A DNA stretch of 64,000 bases from Paractinoplanes tereljensis (GTDB lineage Bacteria > Actinomycetota > Actinomycetes > Mycobacteriales > Micromonosporaceae), in NCBI RefSeq assembly GCF_016862435.1, contig NZ_BOMY01000002.1, forward strand, positions 558,001 through 622,000, read 5' to 3'. Of the stretch, positions 9,173 to 17,185 are shown one piece after another. How positions within the stretch are numbered: the stretch's first letter is position 1; each line of letters begins with the position of its first letter. Below the pieces are notes generated by a model. That model searched no databases, was not told the DNA's origin, and saw only the letters and a program-made list of their open reading frames with translations. The position numbers were made by a program, and so were the translations under genes.

Positions 9173-10184
9173 TCACGGTTCGGCCGGCAGCCGGACCTGA
9201 CCGGGTGGCGTGTCCCTGGAGACCGACGCGTTCTTCTGAGCCGTATCGCTCGACGAGCACATTGCCGATCGAGGCCAGGTGCTCTCGCACACCCGGAGGG
9301 CCGGTCACCTGGAGGTATTCGACAAGCCCGGCAAGCTCGCCGGCGAGTATGTATTCGTCGTTGCCGCAGATCACCACCTCGATGCGGCCGTCGGTCGTGG
9401 AACCTCCCACCTCGAGCCGATCGCCGAATGCCATCCGGAGCACGCCCATCCCGTGGGGCGCGCACATCGCCCGGGCCTCGTGGGGTGTTCGCTTGCGTTC
9501 GACCTCGTCGGCGATCGCGCGCCAGCTCTCGGCAAGGTCGAAGTCATCGGGCCGGTGCACCGGATCGCCGGTCGGGTCGACGGACGACACCCGGTCGATC
9601 CGGAAGGTCCGCCGGCCGGCCTCGGTGTTGGCGACGAGGTACCACGACGGGCCTTTGGCGACGATGCCCAGCGGGTGGACCGTTCGCTCGGTTTCGCTGC
9701 GTTCGCGGTCGACATAGCCGAGCCGGACCTGTACGCCGCGGATCACCGCGTCCTGCAGCTCACTGAGTAAGCGAGGCGGTCGGGGCTCGATGCGGCTCGA
9801 CCCCCATCGTTGCGGGTCCATGACGAGCGACGACGCCGCCGCCTCGGCCTGCGCCCGGAACGGCTCCGGCAGGGCATGGACGAGCTTGCGTAGCGCCGCC
9901 TTCACGGCCGGCGTGACAGCCGAGGCCGGTCCGGCGACCAGGAACAGGGCGCGGGCCTCACTCGCGGTCAACCCGGACAGGTCGGTGCGGGCGCCGCCCA
10001 CGAGGCGCCAGCCGCCGCCTCGGCCTTGCACGGAGTACACCGGCACGCCGGCCATGCCCAGGGCGTCGAGGTCGCGGCGGGCGGTGCGCTCGGAGATCTC
10101 CAGTTCCCGGGCAACCTCCGCGGCGGTCACCTGCTCGCGATGTTGCAGCAGTAGGAGAAGGGCCATCAACCGGTCGGCTCGCAC
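9173..10184 (-). CDS. WYL-domain transcriptional regulator (YafY type), frame anomaly at C-terminus
   Basis: GTG 10184 gives the typical start VRADRLMALLLLLQ followed by a DeoR-like HTH (VTAAEVARELEISERTARRDLDAL), then a WYL ligand-binding domain (RTVHPLGIVAKGPSWYLVANTEAGRRTFRIDRV) and a C-terminal WCX domain ending around LVERYGSEE. Typical length is ~320 aa. The open frame continues into PhzF. Reading the last ~25 codons in the other frame instead ends at TGA 9173-9175, overlapping a GTG. That tail has higher third-position GC than the fused frame, so a one-base indel near 9240 is likely. Divergent from the epoxide hydrolase gene, which it may control. Confidence 0.75.
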
Positions 10185-10247
10185 CCGGACAACACTTCCC
10201 GCAAAACCGGTCAGGGGATGACCGGTATCGGTCGGCATGATGCCGGC

Positions 10248-11201
10248 ATGACAACAGATTTTCCCGAGCCCACCCGCATTTCGGTCAACGGTGTGCAACT
10301 CGAAGTCTTCGAGGCCGGCCGGCAGAACGCGGGGAACCCCATCGTGCTCTGTCACGGCTGGCCGGAGCACGCCTTTTCCTGGCGCTATCAGGTGCCGGCC
10401 CTGGTCGCAGCGGGCTACCACGTCATCGTCCCGAACCAGCGGGGCTACGGCAACTCGTCCCGTCCCGCCGCAGTGACGGACTACGACATCGCACACCTGT
10501 CGGGTGACCTTGTCGCACTGCTCGATCACTACGGCTACGAGGATGCCACCTTCGTCGGACATGACTGGGGTGCCTTCGTCGTCTGGGGCCTGGCCCTGCT
10601 GCACCCGAACCGGGTCAACGGCGTGGTGGCGCTGAGCGTGCCCTACCAGGAGCGCGGAGAGATGCCCTGGATCGAGTTCATGGAGGCCGTGCTCGGCGCC
10701 GACTTCTACTTCGTCCACTTCAACCGGCAGCCGGGCGTCGCGGACGCGGTGTTCGCGGAGAATACGTTTCCATTCCTTCGGAACCTGTACCGGAAGAACG
10801 TGCCCCTCGCCAAGCCGCAGCCGGGCAACGCGTTGATCAACCTCGCCAGAGCGGAGACCCCACTCGGCGAGCCCGTCATGACTGACAGCGAACTGGCCGT
10901 CTTCGTCTCCGCCTTCGAATCAACCGGTTTCACGGGCGGAATCAACTGGTACCGAAACCTGGACCGCAACTGGCGCCTGCTGGCAGACGTGGACCCGATC
11001 ATCCGACAGCCCACCCTCATGATCTACGGCGACCGCGACACGGTCGCGAGGGCGGAAAGACTGCCGGAATTTGTGCCGAATGTGGAAGTGGTCAGTCTGG
11101 ACTGCGGTCATTGGATCCAGCAGGAGAGGCCGGCGGAAACGACCGAGGCGATTCTGAAGTGGCTGGCCCAGCTGGATGCCGCCCAGCATTGCCGCGGTTA
11201 A
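10248..11201 (+). CDS. Alpha/beta-fold epoxide hydrolase, 317 aa
   Basis: HGWPEHAFSWRYQ provides the HGxP oxyanion motif; GHDWGAFV holds the nucleophile D106; YGDRD supplies the acid residue and DCGHWIQQERP the histidine near residue 285. Tyrosines in PYQERGEMPW and NWYRNLDRNW sit where the cap-domain tyrosines of soluble epoxide hydrolases activate the epoxide. It is cytosolic, with no signal peptide. ATG 10248 is preferred to ATG 10218 because the conserved N-terminus starts there. Divergent from the WYL regulator with 63 bp between, so control by it is likely but unproven. Confidence 0.9.
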   Translation: MTTDFPEPTRISVNGVQLEVFEAGRQNAGNPIVLCHGWPEHAFSWRYQVPALVAAGYHVIVPNQRGYGNSSRPAAVTDYDIAHLSGDLVALLDHYGYEDATFVGHDWGAFVVWGLALLHPNRVNGVVALSVPYQERGEMPWIEFMEAVLGADFYFVHFNRQPGVADAVFAENTFPFLRNLYRKNVPLAKPQPGNALINLARAETPLGEPVMTDSELAVFVSAFESTGFTGGINWYRNLDRNWRLLADVDPIIRQPTLMIYGDRDTVARAERLPEFVPNVEVVSLDCGHWIQQERPAETTEAILKWLAQLDAAQHCRG

Positions 11202-11377
11202 GCCGATGTCCAACTCCTCCACTGCCGCAGCGGACGTAGCACCAGCTACATGCCGCCGACCGCGCGGCGACCGTTGGAGAGAAGTGACGCAGCGTGAGGT
11301 TGGCTTGATCCGCTCTCCGCCATCTTGTGCCGACCGGCGGATGGCGGCGACGGGCGTGATCATGAAAGCTACCGTCG

Positions 11378-11788
11378 ATGAGTCACGAGCACCGCACATT
11401 CTATAACCCACCGCCGGCGACGCCAGCCGATGTCGAGGTTGCTCTTGGTAACCAAGATGTCAGCGGTGCGCTGAACGCCATGGTGGGGTGCGCTCTGTAT
11501 GGTCACGGCGACTGGCAGGAGGCGCAAGATCTCTATCTAGGACTGCTTGATCACGCGGACCGGCAGGTTCAGAGCCTCGCTGCTACCTGCCTTGGGCATC
11601 TAGCACGGGTCTATGGTCGGTTGGACGAAGATCGAGTTGTCGCTGCGCTACGCAAGGCGCGGTCGCTGCCCCACGTCCGGGGAACCGCGGAGGATGCTCT
11701 CGAGGACATCAAGTACTACTTGCACCCGCGGCGAGCACGCTGGTTGTGGCGTATACGGCGTCTCGTCCGACCTTGGACCTGGTTCTGA
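11378..11788 (+). CDS. Hypothetical protein with alpha-helical repeats, 136 aa
   Basis: No family is firmly recognised. The middle (ALNAMVGCALYGHGDWQEAQDLYLGLLDHADRQVQSLAATCLGHLARVYG as a region) has the spacing of HEAT-like helical pairs, as in small proteins that count residues 30-110 as a solenoid. The C-terminus is very rich in Arg and Trp (about residues 118-136). GAAAG precedes the ATG. Base composition is visibly lower in GC than the neighbours, suggesting gene transfer. It may be part of an accessory module with the next small gene. Confidence 0.6.
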   Translation: MSHEHRTFYNPPPATPADVEVALGNQDVSGALNAMVGCALYGHGDWQEAQDLYLGLLDHADRQVQSLAATCLGHLARVYGRLDEDRVVAALRKARSLPHVRGTAEDALEDIKYYLHPRRARWLWRIRRLVRPWTWF

Positions 11789-11937
11789 GGCAAGGCACGG
11801 CGGTGTGTCGTACGCGTCATAACAGAAGACGAGCTCAAATCGGCATGAGACCTCCGCCGGTGGCGCCGAGACACCATCCGCATCCGCTGTCCGCGCGGTG
11901 GGCGTCGCCTGCAAATCACGTCAAGTAGCCTCTGGTG

Positions 11938-12279
11938 ATGGCTGAGCCTGACGTCCTGGGCATTTCCCGGCTGGCGGCTGGGCTCTTCGTGGAGCACCTC
12001 GGTCCCACGGAGAGCGGGCCCGATGTCACGATGGTCGGCATCGGATATGCCGAACCGCATTGCGATCGTCTCTGGCGCGGACACCCCGGCGTGATCTCCG
12101 AACCTATGCCACAGCATGTCCTCGTCACCTGGGTCGGGCTCGAGGAAGCGGTCGTCAGTTTCGCGATCGGATTCGGTTGCGACGACCACGGCTACTACCC
12201 CGGGCTGGGCGTCATCTCCGGCCGGGAGTACGAGACGCGGCGCACTCGGATACTGGATGGGAAACCACCGACGGGTTGA
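11938..12279 (+). CDS. Hypothetical protein, 113 aa
   Basis: Starts at ATG 11938 (GTG 11935 adds one residue). No family is recognised; the chain is soluble, with no signal or membrane segment. It contains VTWVGLEEAVVSFAIGFGCDDHGYYPGLGV and ends with a basic segment. It lies 149 bp after the previous small gene in the same direction, in the same lower-GC patch. Function unknown. Confidence 0.5.
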   Translation: MAEPDVLGISRLAAGLFVEHLGPTESGPDVTMVGIGYAEPHCDRLWRGHPGVISEPMPQHVLVTWVGLEEAVVSFAIGFGCDDHGYYPGLGVISGREYETRRTRILDGKPPTG

Positions 12280-12293
12280 CGGGTCTCTTTACG

Positions 12294-12629
12294 CAACGCG
12301 TACCTGATCACGTCGACGGTCGGCGGGCAAATGCCTAAGGCCAGGGCGGCGATCGCGGCCGCGCCGAAGGCGGCTAGCAGGCGCTCGAACAGCCCGGTCA
12401 GGCTCGCGGGGGCGTTGACGTAGGCGAACACGCCGACGCCGCGGAACGGCCACGACCAGCCCGGCGCACGTTTCATCGCCGCGGCCAGCACCAGGACAGC
12501 GGCCACGAAGAGCACGACGCCGGTCGGGTGATCATGGTGTCGATCTTGCCGCCGAGGTTGGCCCGCCGGTCGGACCCGGTGCAGCCCGGGTCGGCCAGGC
12601 GGCAGCCCGCCGCTGGGCCGGGCGGTCAC
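12294..12629 (-). pseudogene. Broken membrane-protein gene (remnant)
   Basis: On the minus strand one frame reads a membrane-like stretch (TGVVLFVAAVLVLAAAMKRA, then PFRGVGVFAYV and FGAAAIAALALGI), while just upstream another frame reads GCTGSDRRANLGGKIDTMIT, which looks like the preceding part of the same chain. The two join at about 12530 only with a frameshift. The remnant resembles small integral membrane proteins of the DUF998 kind, but that is a guess. No good start is visible. Confidence 0.4.
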
Positions 12630-12658
12630 GGTCGTCGATCGGCGATATCGTCGGGGGT

Positions 12659-13618
12659 ATGACTCAACGGCCGACTCTTGCTGACGTTGCGCGGGTGGCT
12701 GGGGTGTCGCGGGCTACCGCTTCTCGGGCTATCAACGGGGCCTATGGCTCCTCGGAGGCCGTGCGGGAGCGGGTGCGGGCCGTTGCGGCTGAGCTTGGCT
12801 TTGAGCCGCACGCGGTCGCTCGTGCGCTGGCCACCGGGCGGATCAGCGCCAACCGGCGCGAACGCGTCGAGATTCTGATTGTTGACCCTGATCCGGACGC
12901 GCTCAGTGTCAAGCCGTTCTATGCGCGGGTGGTTACCGGTGCGCTGCGGGCGGTCGGGGACCGGGACATCTCGCTGGAGGTTCGCCGGGTTGACTCGCCG
13001 CCGGTGAGCGACGCCGATCCGCCGTTCGGGCGGCTGCTGATCAACATTTCCGGGGACGCCGGCGCGGCCTACGCGCGGCGCGGGCGGGCGGTCTCGCTGG
13101 GGCGGTCGGCTCCCGGGGTCGCGTTCGTCGCGCCCGACAACGACGGTGGTGGCTATCAGGCCGCGCTTCATCTGGTGACCACCGGGCGCCAGCGGATCGG
13201 CGCGGTCTTCGGACCACCTACGCCGTGTGCGCAGGAACGCAAGGCCGGGTTCCTGCGGGTGATGGGCGGTGCGGCCCGGGCCGTGGTGTCCGTCGACGGG
13301 GACTTCACCCGGGCCCGGGCCTACACCGCTACCAAGGAACTGCTGGCCCGCGACCCAGGGCTGGATGCCGTGTTCGCGGCCTGCGACGTCACCGCGATGG
13401 GCGTGCTGCAAGCGTTGCGGGAGGCGGGACGGCGGGTGCCGCACGACGTCGCCGTGGTCGGCTTCGACGGCAGCGCCCTGGCCGAGGCGGCCGACCTGTC
13501 GTCGGTCTACATGCCGGTCGAGGACGAGGCGGCCTCGGCCCTGCACCACCTGTTCGATCCGGGACTGCCGGCACCCGGCCGGTTGCCCACCACCCTCACC
13601 GTCCGCGGTTCCAGCTAG
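12659..13618 (+). CDS. LacI-family transcriptional regulator, 319 aa
   Basis: N-terminal LacI HTH (PTLADVARVAGVSRATASRAINGAYG) with the hinge, followed by a periplasmic-binding-like sensor domain: AALHLVTTGRQRIGAVFG, DAVFAACDVTAMGVLQAL and VAVVGFDGS are the usual landmarks. It binds DNA as a dimer and responds to a small ligand, usually a sugar. The chain is slightly short for the family and the middle ligand-binding part is poorly conserved. It overlaps the convergent M1 peptidase gene by 4 bp. It is a candidate reader of the LacI-type palindromes near the GH92 genes. Confidence 0.9.
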   Translation: MTQRPTLADVARVAGVSRATASRAINGAYGSSEAVRERVRAVAAELGFEPHAVARALATGRISANRRERVEILIVDPDPDALSVKPFYARVVTGALRAVGDRDISLEVRRVDSPPVSDADPPFGRLLINISGDAGAAYARRGRAVSLGRSAPGVAFVAPDNDGGGYQAALHLVTTGRQRIGAVFGPPTPCAQERKAGFLRVMGGAARAVVSVDGDFTRARAYTATKELLARDPGLDAVFAACDVTAMGVLQALREAGRRVPHDVAVVGFDGSALAEAADLSSVYMPVEDEAASALHHLFDPGLPAPGRLPTTLTVRGSS

Positions 13619-15594
13619 TCCACCAGGGTCGGCTTGCCGGAGGTGAAGACCCAGGCCTGGAAGATGTCGTCCAGCTGGCGGCCGGCGACGTGTTCGGCGG
13701 TGGCCTGGAAGTCGGCGCTGGTGGCGTTGCCGCCGTTGTGGCTTGCCGTCCAGGTGCGCAGGATGCGGAAGAACGTGCGGTCGCCGACCCGGTTGCGCAG
13801 CACCTGCAGGGCCATCGCGCCGCGCAGGTAGACCGGGAACTCGGTGACGCTGTCGGCGCCGGGGTCGTCGAGCGGCTTGGCCCAGAACTCCGAGTCGGCG
13901 TCCAGATCGGCGTAGTTGCCGTCGAAGTTGTGCTGGGCCGAGGAGCCGCCGTTCTGCTCCTGCCAGAGCCACTGGGCGTAGGTGGCGAAGCCCTCGTTCA
14001 GCCAGATGTCGCGCCACCGTTCGAGGCTGACCGCGTCGCCGAACCACTGGTGCGCCATCTCGTGCACGACCACGCTGACCGCCTGTTCCTCGTACCCGAA
14101 GAAGTCCGGCGAATAGGTGGGGCGGGTCTGCGTCTCGAGGGCGAAGCCGATCGGCGCCTTGTCGACGACGGCACCGGCCTCGGTGAAGGGATACGGCCCG
14201 AAGTTGCGGGTCAGGAACGTCATGATGGCCGGCTGCCGGGACAGCACGCGGGTGATCACGTAACCGGCGCCGGGCACCTGGTCGACGGGGATCGACTTCC
14301 AGCCGCTGTCGTCGGCGACGGTCCAGCCGTCCATCGTGTCGCCGTCGTCCTCGAACGACGTCGTGCCCTGGCCGGTCGAGACGGTCACGTCGTCGAGGAA
14401 CACGCCGAGGCGCTCGGTGGTGTCCTCGCCGGGGCCGGGCGGCTTGGCCGCGTAGGTGATCGACAGCTCGATCTGCTTTCCGGCGAAGGCGGCCAGGTCG
14501 AACGCGAACTCGTTCTCGTCGCCGGGGCCGTAGTTGAACGAGCTGTTGCCGTGCCAGGCCCCGGTGGTGCCGGTCGAGCTGCAGGTGCCGTCGGCCTCCC
14601 GGGTCATGTAGTGGGCCAGGAACGGCAGCGCGCCGTCGCACATCGACCCGGCCCAGTCGCGCATGAAGCCGTCCCGATCGGGCAGCGTGGTCCAGTCGTC
14701 GGCGCCGACGGTGTGCGCCTCGACGAACAGGTACGCGGCGTCGGCCGTGTTGAGGTTGCCCCAGAAGCTCAGCGAACCGCCTTCGGCCGGCACGTCGACG
14801 ACGTGGCTGAGCCGCCGGTAGGCCGGGACTCCGCCCTGCGAGTACAGCAGCCGGGAGCCGGTGCGCGGCCGGTACTCCGGTGCGTTCAGCTGCGGGTCGA
14901 CGGCGTCGGTGTAGCGCACGCCGTTCACCGTGTACGAGCGGACGTCGTACTTCCCGGCGCTGATCGTGGCCAGATAGGACGCCATCGGTGCGGTCTCGGC
15001 GTAGTGCCAGGTGGTCCGGCCGCCGGCGGCGGCCGTTTTGCGGGTGAGAGTGCCGTTGGCGATCGCGGTCAGGCCGTTCGGCACGGTGACGTGGAACGCG
15101 TAGGTCGCCTTGTCGCTCGGATGGTCGTTGACCGGGAACCAGGTGGCCGCGCCGTGCGGCTCCCCCGCGATGACGAACCCGTCGTCGGTGCGGACGAAGC
15201 CCGACGTGCCGATCTCCGGGTCGTCGATCGCGGCCGGCACGCCGGAGTAGTCGACGACCACGGTGAACGCGGCCTTGCGGGCCGGCCCGGCGGCCGGGGT
15301 GATGACCAGCTCGCCGCCGTCGCGGCGCCACCCGGCCGCAGCACCGTCGACGGTCACCCGGCTCACCGTGAGACCGGTCAGGTCGAGGTCGAACGCGGAC
15401 AGGTCCTGGGTGGCCACCGCCTCGACGGTGGCGTGCCCGGTGAGCGCCCCGGACGCCGGGTCGTAGCCGACGGCCAGGTCGTAGTGGCGGACGTCGTAGC
15501 CTCCGTTGCCGTCCAGCGGGAAATACGGGTCGCCGACACCGGGGGCACCGGCCATCGCGACCGTGAGGACGGAACTCACAAGTAGGTGTTTCAT
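13615..15594 (-). CDS. Secreted M1-family metallopeptidase with inserted beta domain, 659 aa
   Basis: A short signal peptide (LLVSSVLTVAMAGAPG) leads to the M1 N-terminal beta domain. The zinc site HEMAHQW has its first His at residue 511 and the third ligand Glu at 534 in NEGFATY; the protein would trim peptides from the N-terminus outside the cell. Between about residues 230 and 430 sits an extra beta-rich region (SLSFWGNLNTADAAYLFVEA, DGFMRDWAGSMCDG, GVFLDDVTVS) resembling the MAM-like domain of immune-inhibitor-A peptidases. The usual exopeptidase GAMEN motif is replaced by IGFALET. The C-terminal helical domain is short. Confidence 0.88.
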   Translation of the reverse strand: MKHLLVSSVLTVAMAGAPGVGDPYFPLDGNGGYDVRHYDLAVGYDPASGALTGHATVEAVATQDLSAFDLDLTGLTVSRVTVDGAAAGWRRDGGELVITPAAGPARKAAFTVVVDYSGVPAAIDDPEIGTSGFVRTDDGFVIAGEPHGAATWFPVNDHPSDKATYAFHVTVPNGLTAIANGTLTRKTAAAGGRTTWHYAETAPMASYLATISAGKYDVRSYTVNGVRYTDAVDPQLNAPEYRPRTGSRLLYSQGGVPAYRRLSHVVDVPAEGGSLSFWGNLNTADAAYLFVEAHTVGADDWTTLPDRDGFMRDWAGSMCDGALPFLAHYMTREADGTCSSTGTTGAWHGNSSFNYGPGDENEFAFDLAAFAGKQIELSITYAAKPPGPGEDTTERLGVFLDDVTVSTGQGTTSFEDDGDTMDGWTVADDSGWKSIPVDQVPGAGYVITRVLSRQPAIMTFLTRNFGPYPFTEAGAVVDKAPIGFALETQTRPTYSPDFFGYEEQAVSVVVHEMAHQWFGDAVSLERWRDIWLNEGFATYAQWLWQEQNGGSSAQHNFDGNYADLDADSEFWAKPLDDPGADSVTEFPVYLRGAMALQVLRNRVGDRTFFRILRTWTASHNGGNATSADFQATAEHVAGRQLDDIFQAWVFTSGKPTLVD

Positions 15595-15713
15595 CGATGG
15601 ACGACGCTAGGCAGCCGGCCGGCCGCGTACCCGACAAAGTAATGCCTGGAAGTTTGTCGAGGCTGGTGGCCACATGGCCGTGACCTGCAGCGGACCGGCC
15701 GTATGGTGACGAG

Positions 15714-16063
15714 ATGCGGCGAATTCTGGTCTACGGGGTGACCGGGTCGGGGAAGTCCACTCTGGCCCGCCGGCTCGGGGAACGGCTCGGCCTGCCCTAC
15801 CACTCGATCGACGATCTCACCTGGGAGCCGGGCTGGGTGCCGGTCAGCGATGAGGTGCAGCGGGACCGGGTGCGAGCGGTCTGTGCGGGCGACGGCTGGG
15901 TGATCGATTCGGCGTACCGCTGCTGGTCTGGCACGTGAAGTCGTTCAAGCGCAAGCAGCGCCGGATGCGAGCCTGGCAGGCCGACCCGGACTTCCCGGAG
16001 GTCGTGCTGTTGCGCACGCCGGCCGAGGTGGAGCGCTGGCTGTCAAGCGCCGGCCAGGCGTAA
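15714..16063 (+). pseudogene. Decayed P-loop adenylate-kinase-like gene (internal deletion)
   Basis: The first frame starts well (MRRILVYGVTGSGKSTLARRL, Walker A; then WEPGWVPV and GDGWVIDSAY) but stops after 74 aa at 15936-15938. Directly after, another frame reads PLLVWHVKSFKRKQRRMRAW.. to LSSAGQA and TAA 16061-16063, which is the normal C-terminal part of this small nucleotide-binding family. The central ~60 residues are missing at the junction near 15920. So an intact gene has lost an internal segment and shifted frame. Its end overlaps the convergent kinase gene by 21 bp. Confidence 0.75.
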
Positions 16064-16981
16064 CCGTTCCTCGGCCTGCTGGGCCACTGCGGTCAGGGCC
16101 ACCGGGCGGCTGCCGTGCAGGGCCTCGGAGCGGGCGTTGTGCAGGGCCAGCCACAGGCTGGCCGCCCACGCGACCTCGATCTCCTGGTCGTCGAAGGGGC
16201 GGCCGCGGGCTTCGGCGTAGGCCTCCAGGAAGGCCGCCGAGCTGGCCACCGGCGCCAGCGTGGGTGATTCGGCGCTGGCGAAGGCGCCGCTGCCGGCGCC
16301 GGCGATGGCAGCCTCGGGCAGCCAGGCCAGGCTGTCCCAATCGTGCACGGCCCAGGGGCGGCCGTCGTGCCAGCGCAGGTTTTGGCTCTCCCAGTCGGCG
16401 TGGCCGAGCACCCGGGGCAGGTAGACCGTGGACAGCCGCTCGCGGATGCGGCGGGCCGCCTCGGTGACGAAGACCGGCACCTCGACGTGGTCGTGGCCCT
16501 CCAGGTAGGCGATGCGCGGCCACGGGCCGGGCTCGTCCTGGTGGTCCCACCTGGTCCACTCGGGGTTGGGCAGCGGCGGCTCGACGGCGCCCGGCGCGAC
16601 GCCGCCCACCTCGATGTCGGCGGCCAGGGCGACCATCCGGGCGAGCGGGGCGGCGAACAGCCGGGCGGTGCTCTCGTCGGTGTCGCGCAGCATGGTGCCG
16701 CCGGGGCGCCACTCCTCCGCGTGCACGGCCCAGCCGTCACGGATGGTGACGCCGGTGAGTGGGGCCGCGCACGGGTAGCCGTTGGCGGCGAGGAAACGCT
16801 GCACCTCGACGCAGGTGGCCTCGCGGCCGTTCTGGTCGGGGCGGGCCTTGACGGCGACGTCGCGGCCGTCGATCAGGCGCAGGCCGAACACCTCGGACAT
16901 GTGCACGGACGAGTGCAGCACCGCGGCCGGCGCGGCACCGAGATGCTCCCGGCACCACCCGGAAAGCCACTCAGGCAGCAT
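16043..16981 (-). CDS. APH-type phosphotransferase (aminoglycoside/choline kinase fold), about 312 aa
   Basis: The catalytic loop LGHADWESQNLRWHDG (HxDxxxxN pattern with Asp in HAD) and the metal-binding VHDWDSLAW identify the APH fold; DVAVKARPD supplies the N-lobe lysine. Substrates in this family range from antibiotics to small metabolites such as choline or homoserine; none can be assigned here. ATG 16981 begins the conserved part (MLPEWLSGWCREHLG); in-frame starts farther upstream (e.g. ATG 17041) have no clear ribosome site. Divergent from the first GH92 gene, with a LacI-type palindrome between. Confidence 0.75.
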   Translation of the reverse strand: MLPEWLSGWCREHLGAAPAAVLHSSVHMSEVFGLRLIDGRDVAVKARPDQNGREATCVEVQRFLAANGYPCAAPLTGVTIRDGWAVHAEEWRPGGTMLRDTDESTARLFAAPLARMVALAADIEVGGVAPGAVEPPLPNPEWTRWDHQDEPGPWPRIAYLEGHDHVEVPVFVTEAARRIRERLSTVYLPRVLGHADWESQNLRWHDGRPWAVHDWDSLAWLPEAAIAGAGSGAFASAESPTLAPVASSAAFLEAYAEARGRPFDDQEIEVAWAASLWLALHNARSEALHGSRPVALTAVAQQAEERLRLAGA

Positions 16982-17074
16982 CGATAAACGCACACAATCC
17001 AACATGGCCGGGGAAAGCCCGATCCGTCCGTCCCGAACCATATGCCAAGCGTGCAACCCGTGCAAGGCGGGACA

Positions 17075-17088
17075 TGACATCGATGTCA
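17075..17088. promoter_or_regulatory. LacI-type operator upstream of GH92 gene
   Basis: TGACATCGATGTCA is a perfect 14-bp palindrome with the central CG typical of LacI-family operators. It lies 97 bp before the GH92 start at 17186. A near-identical core (GACAACGTTGTC) is found upstream of the second GH92 gene. TTGAAA and TAGATC, 16 bp apart near 17107-17134, could be its promoter. Confidence 0.55.
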
Positions 17089-17185
17089 GCCGGTGCGCGA
17101 ATCTGTTTGAAAGACTCTTGCCCATTGATAGATCTACCAGTAACGATGTGTCGCGGAGGTTACGCGGACGACCTGAGGAGCCCGG

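Noticed and set aside
10185..10718. The WYL open frame can be read ~178 codons further upstream
   Set aside because: That part is antisense to the epoxide hydrolase gene and has no family similarity; VRADRL at 10184 is the standard WYL start.
13225..15585. A 786-aa plus-strand open frame opposite the M1 peptidase
   Set aside because: Val/Arg/Gly-rich antisense shadow with no domain; the peptidase on the other strand has all catalytic motifs.
12626..15673. A 1015-aa minus-strand frame across the LacI and M1 genes
   Set aside because: Arg-rich shadow of the real genes in other frames.
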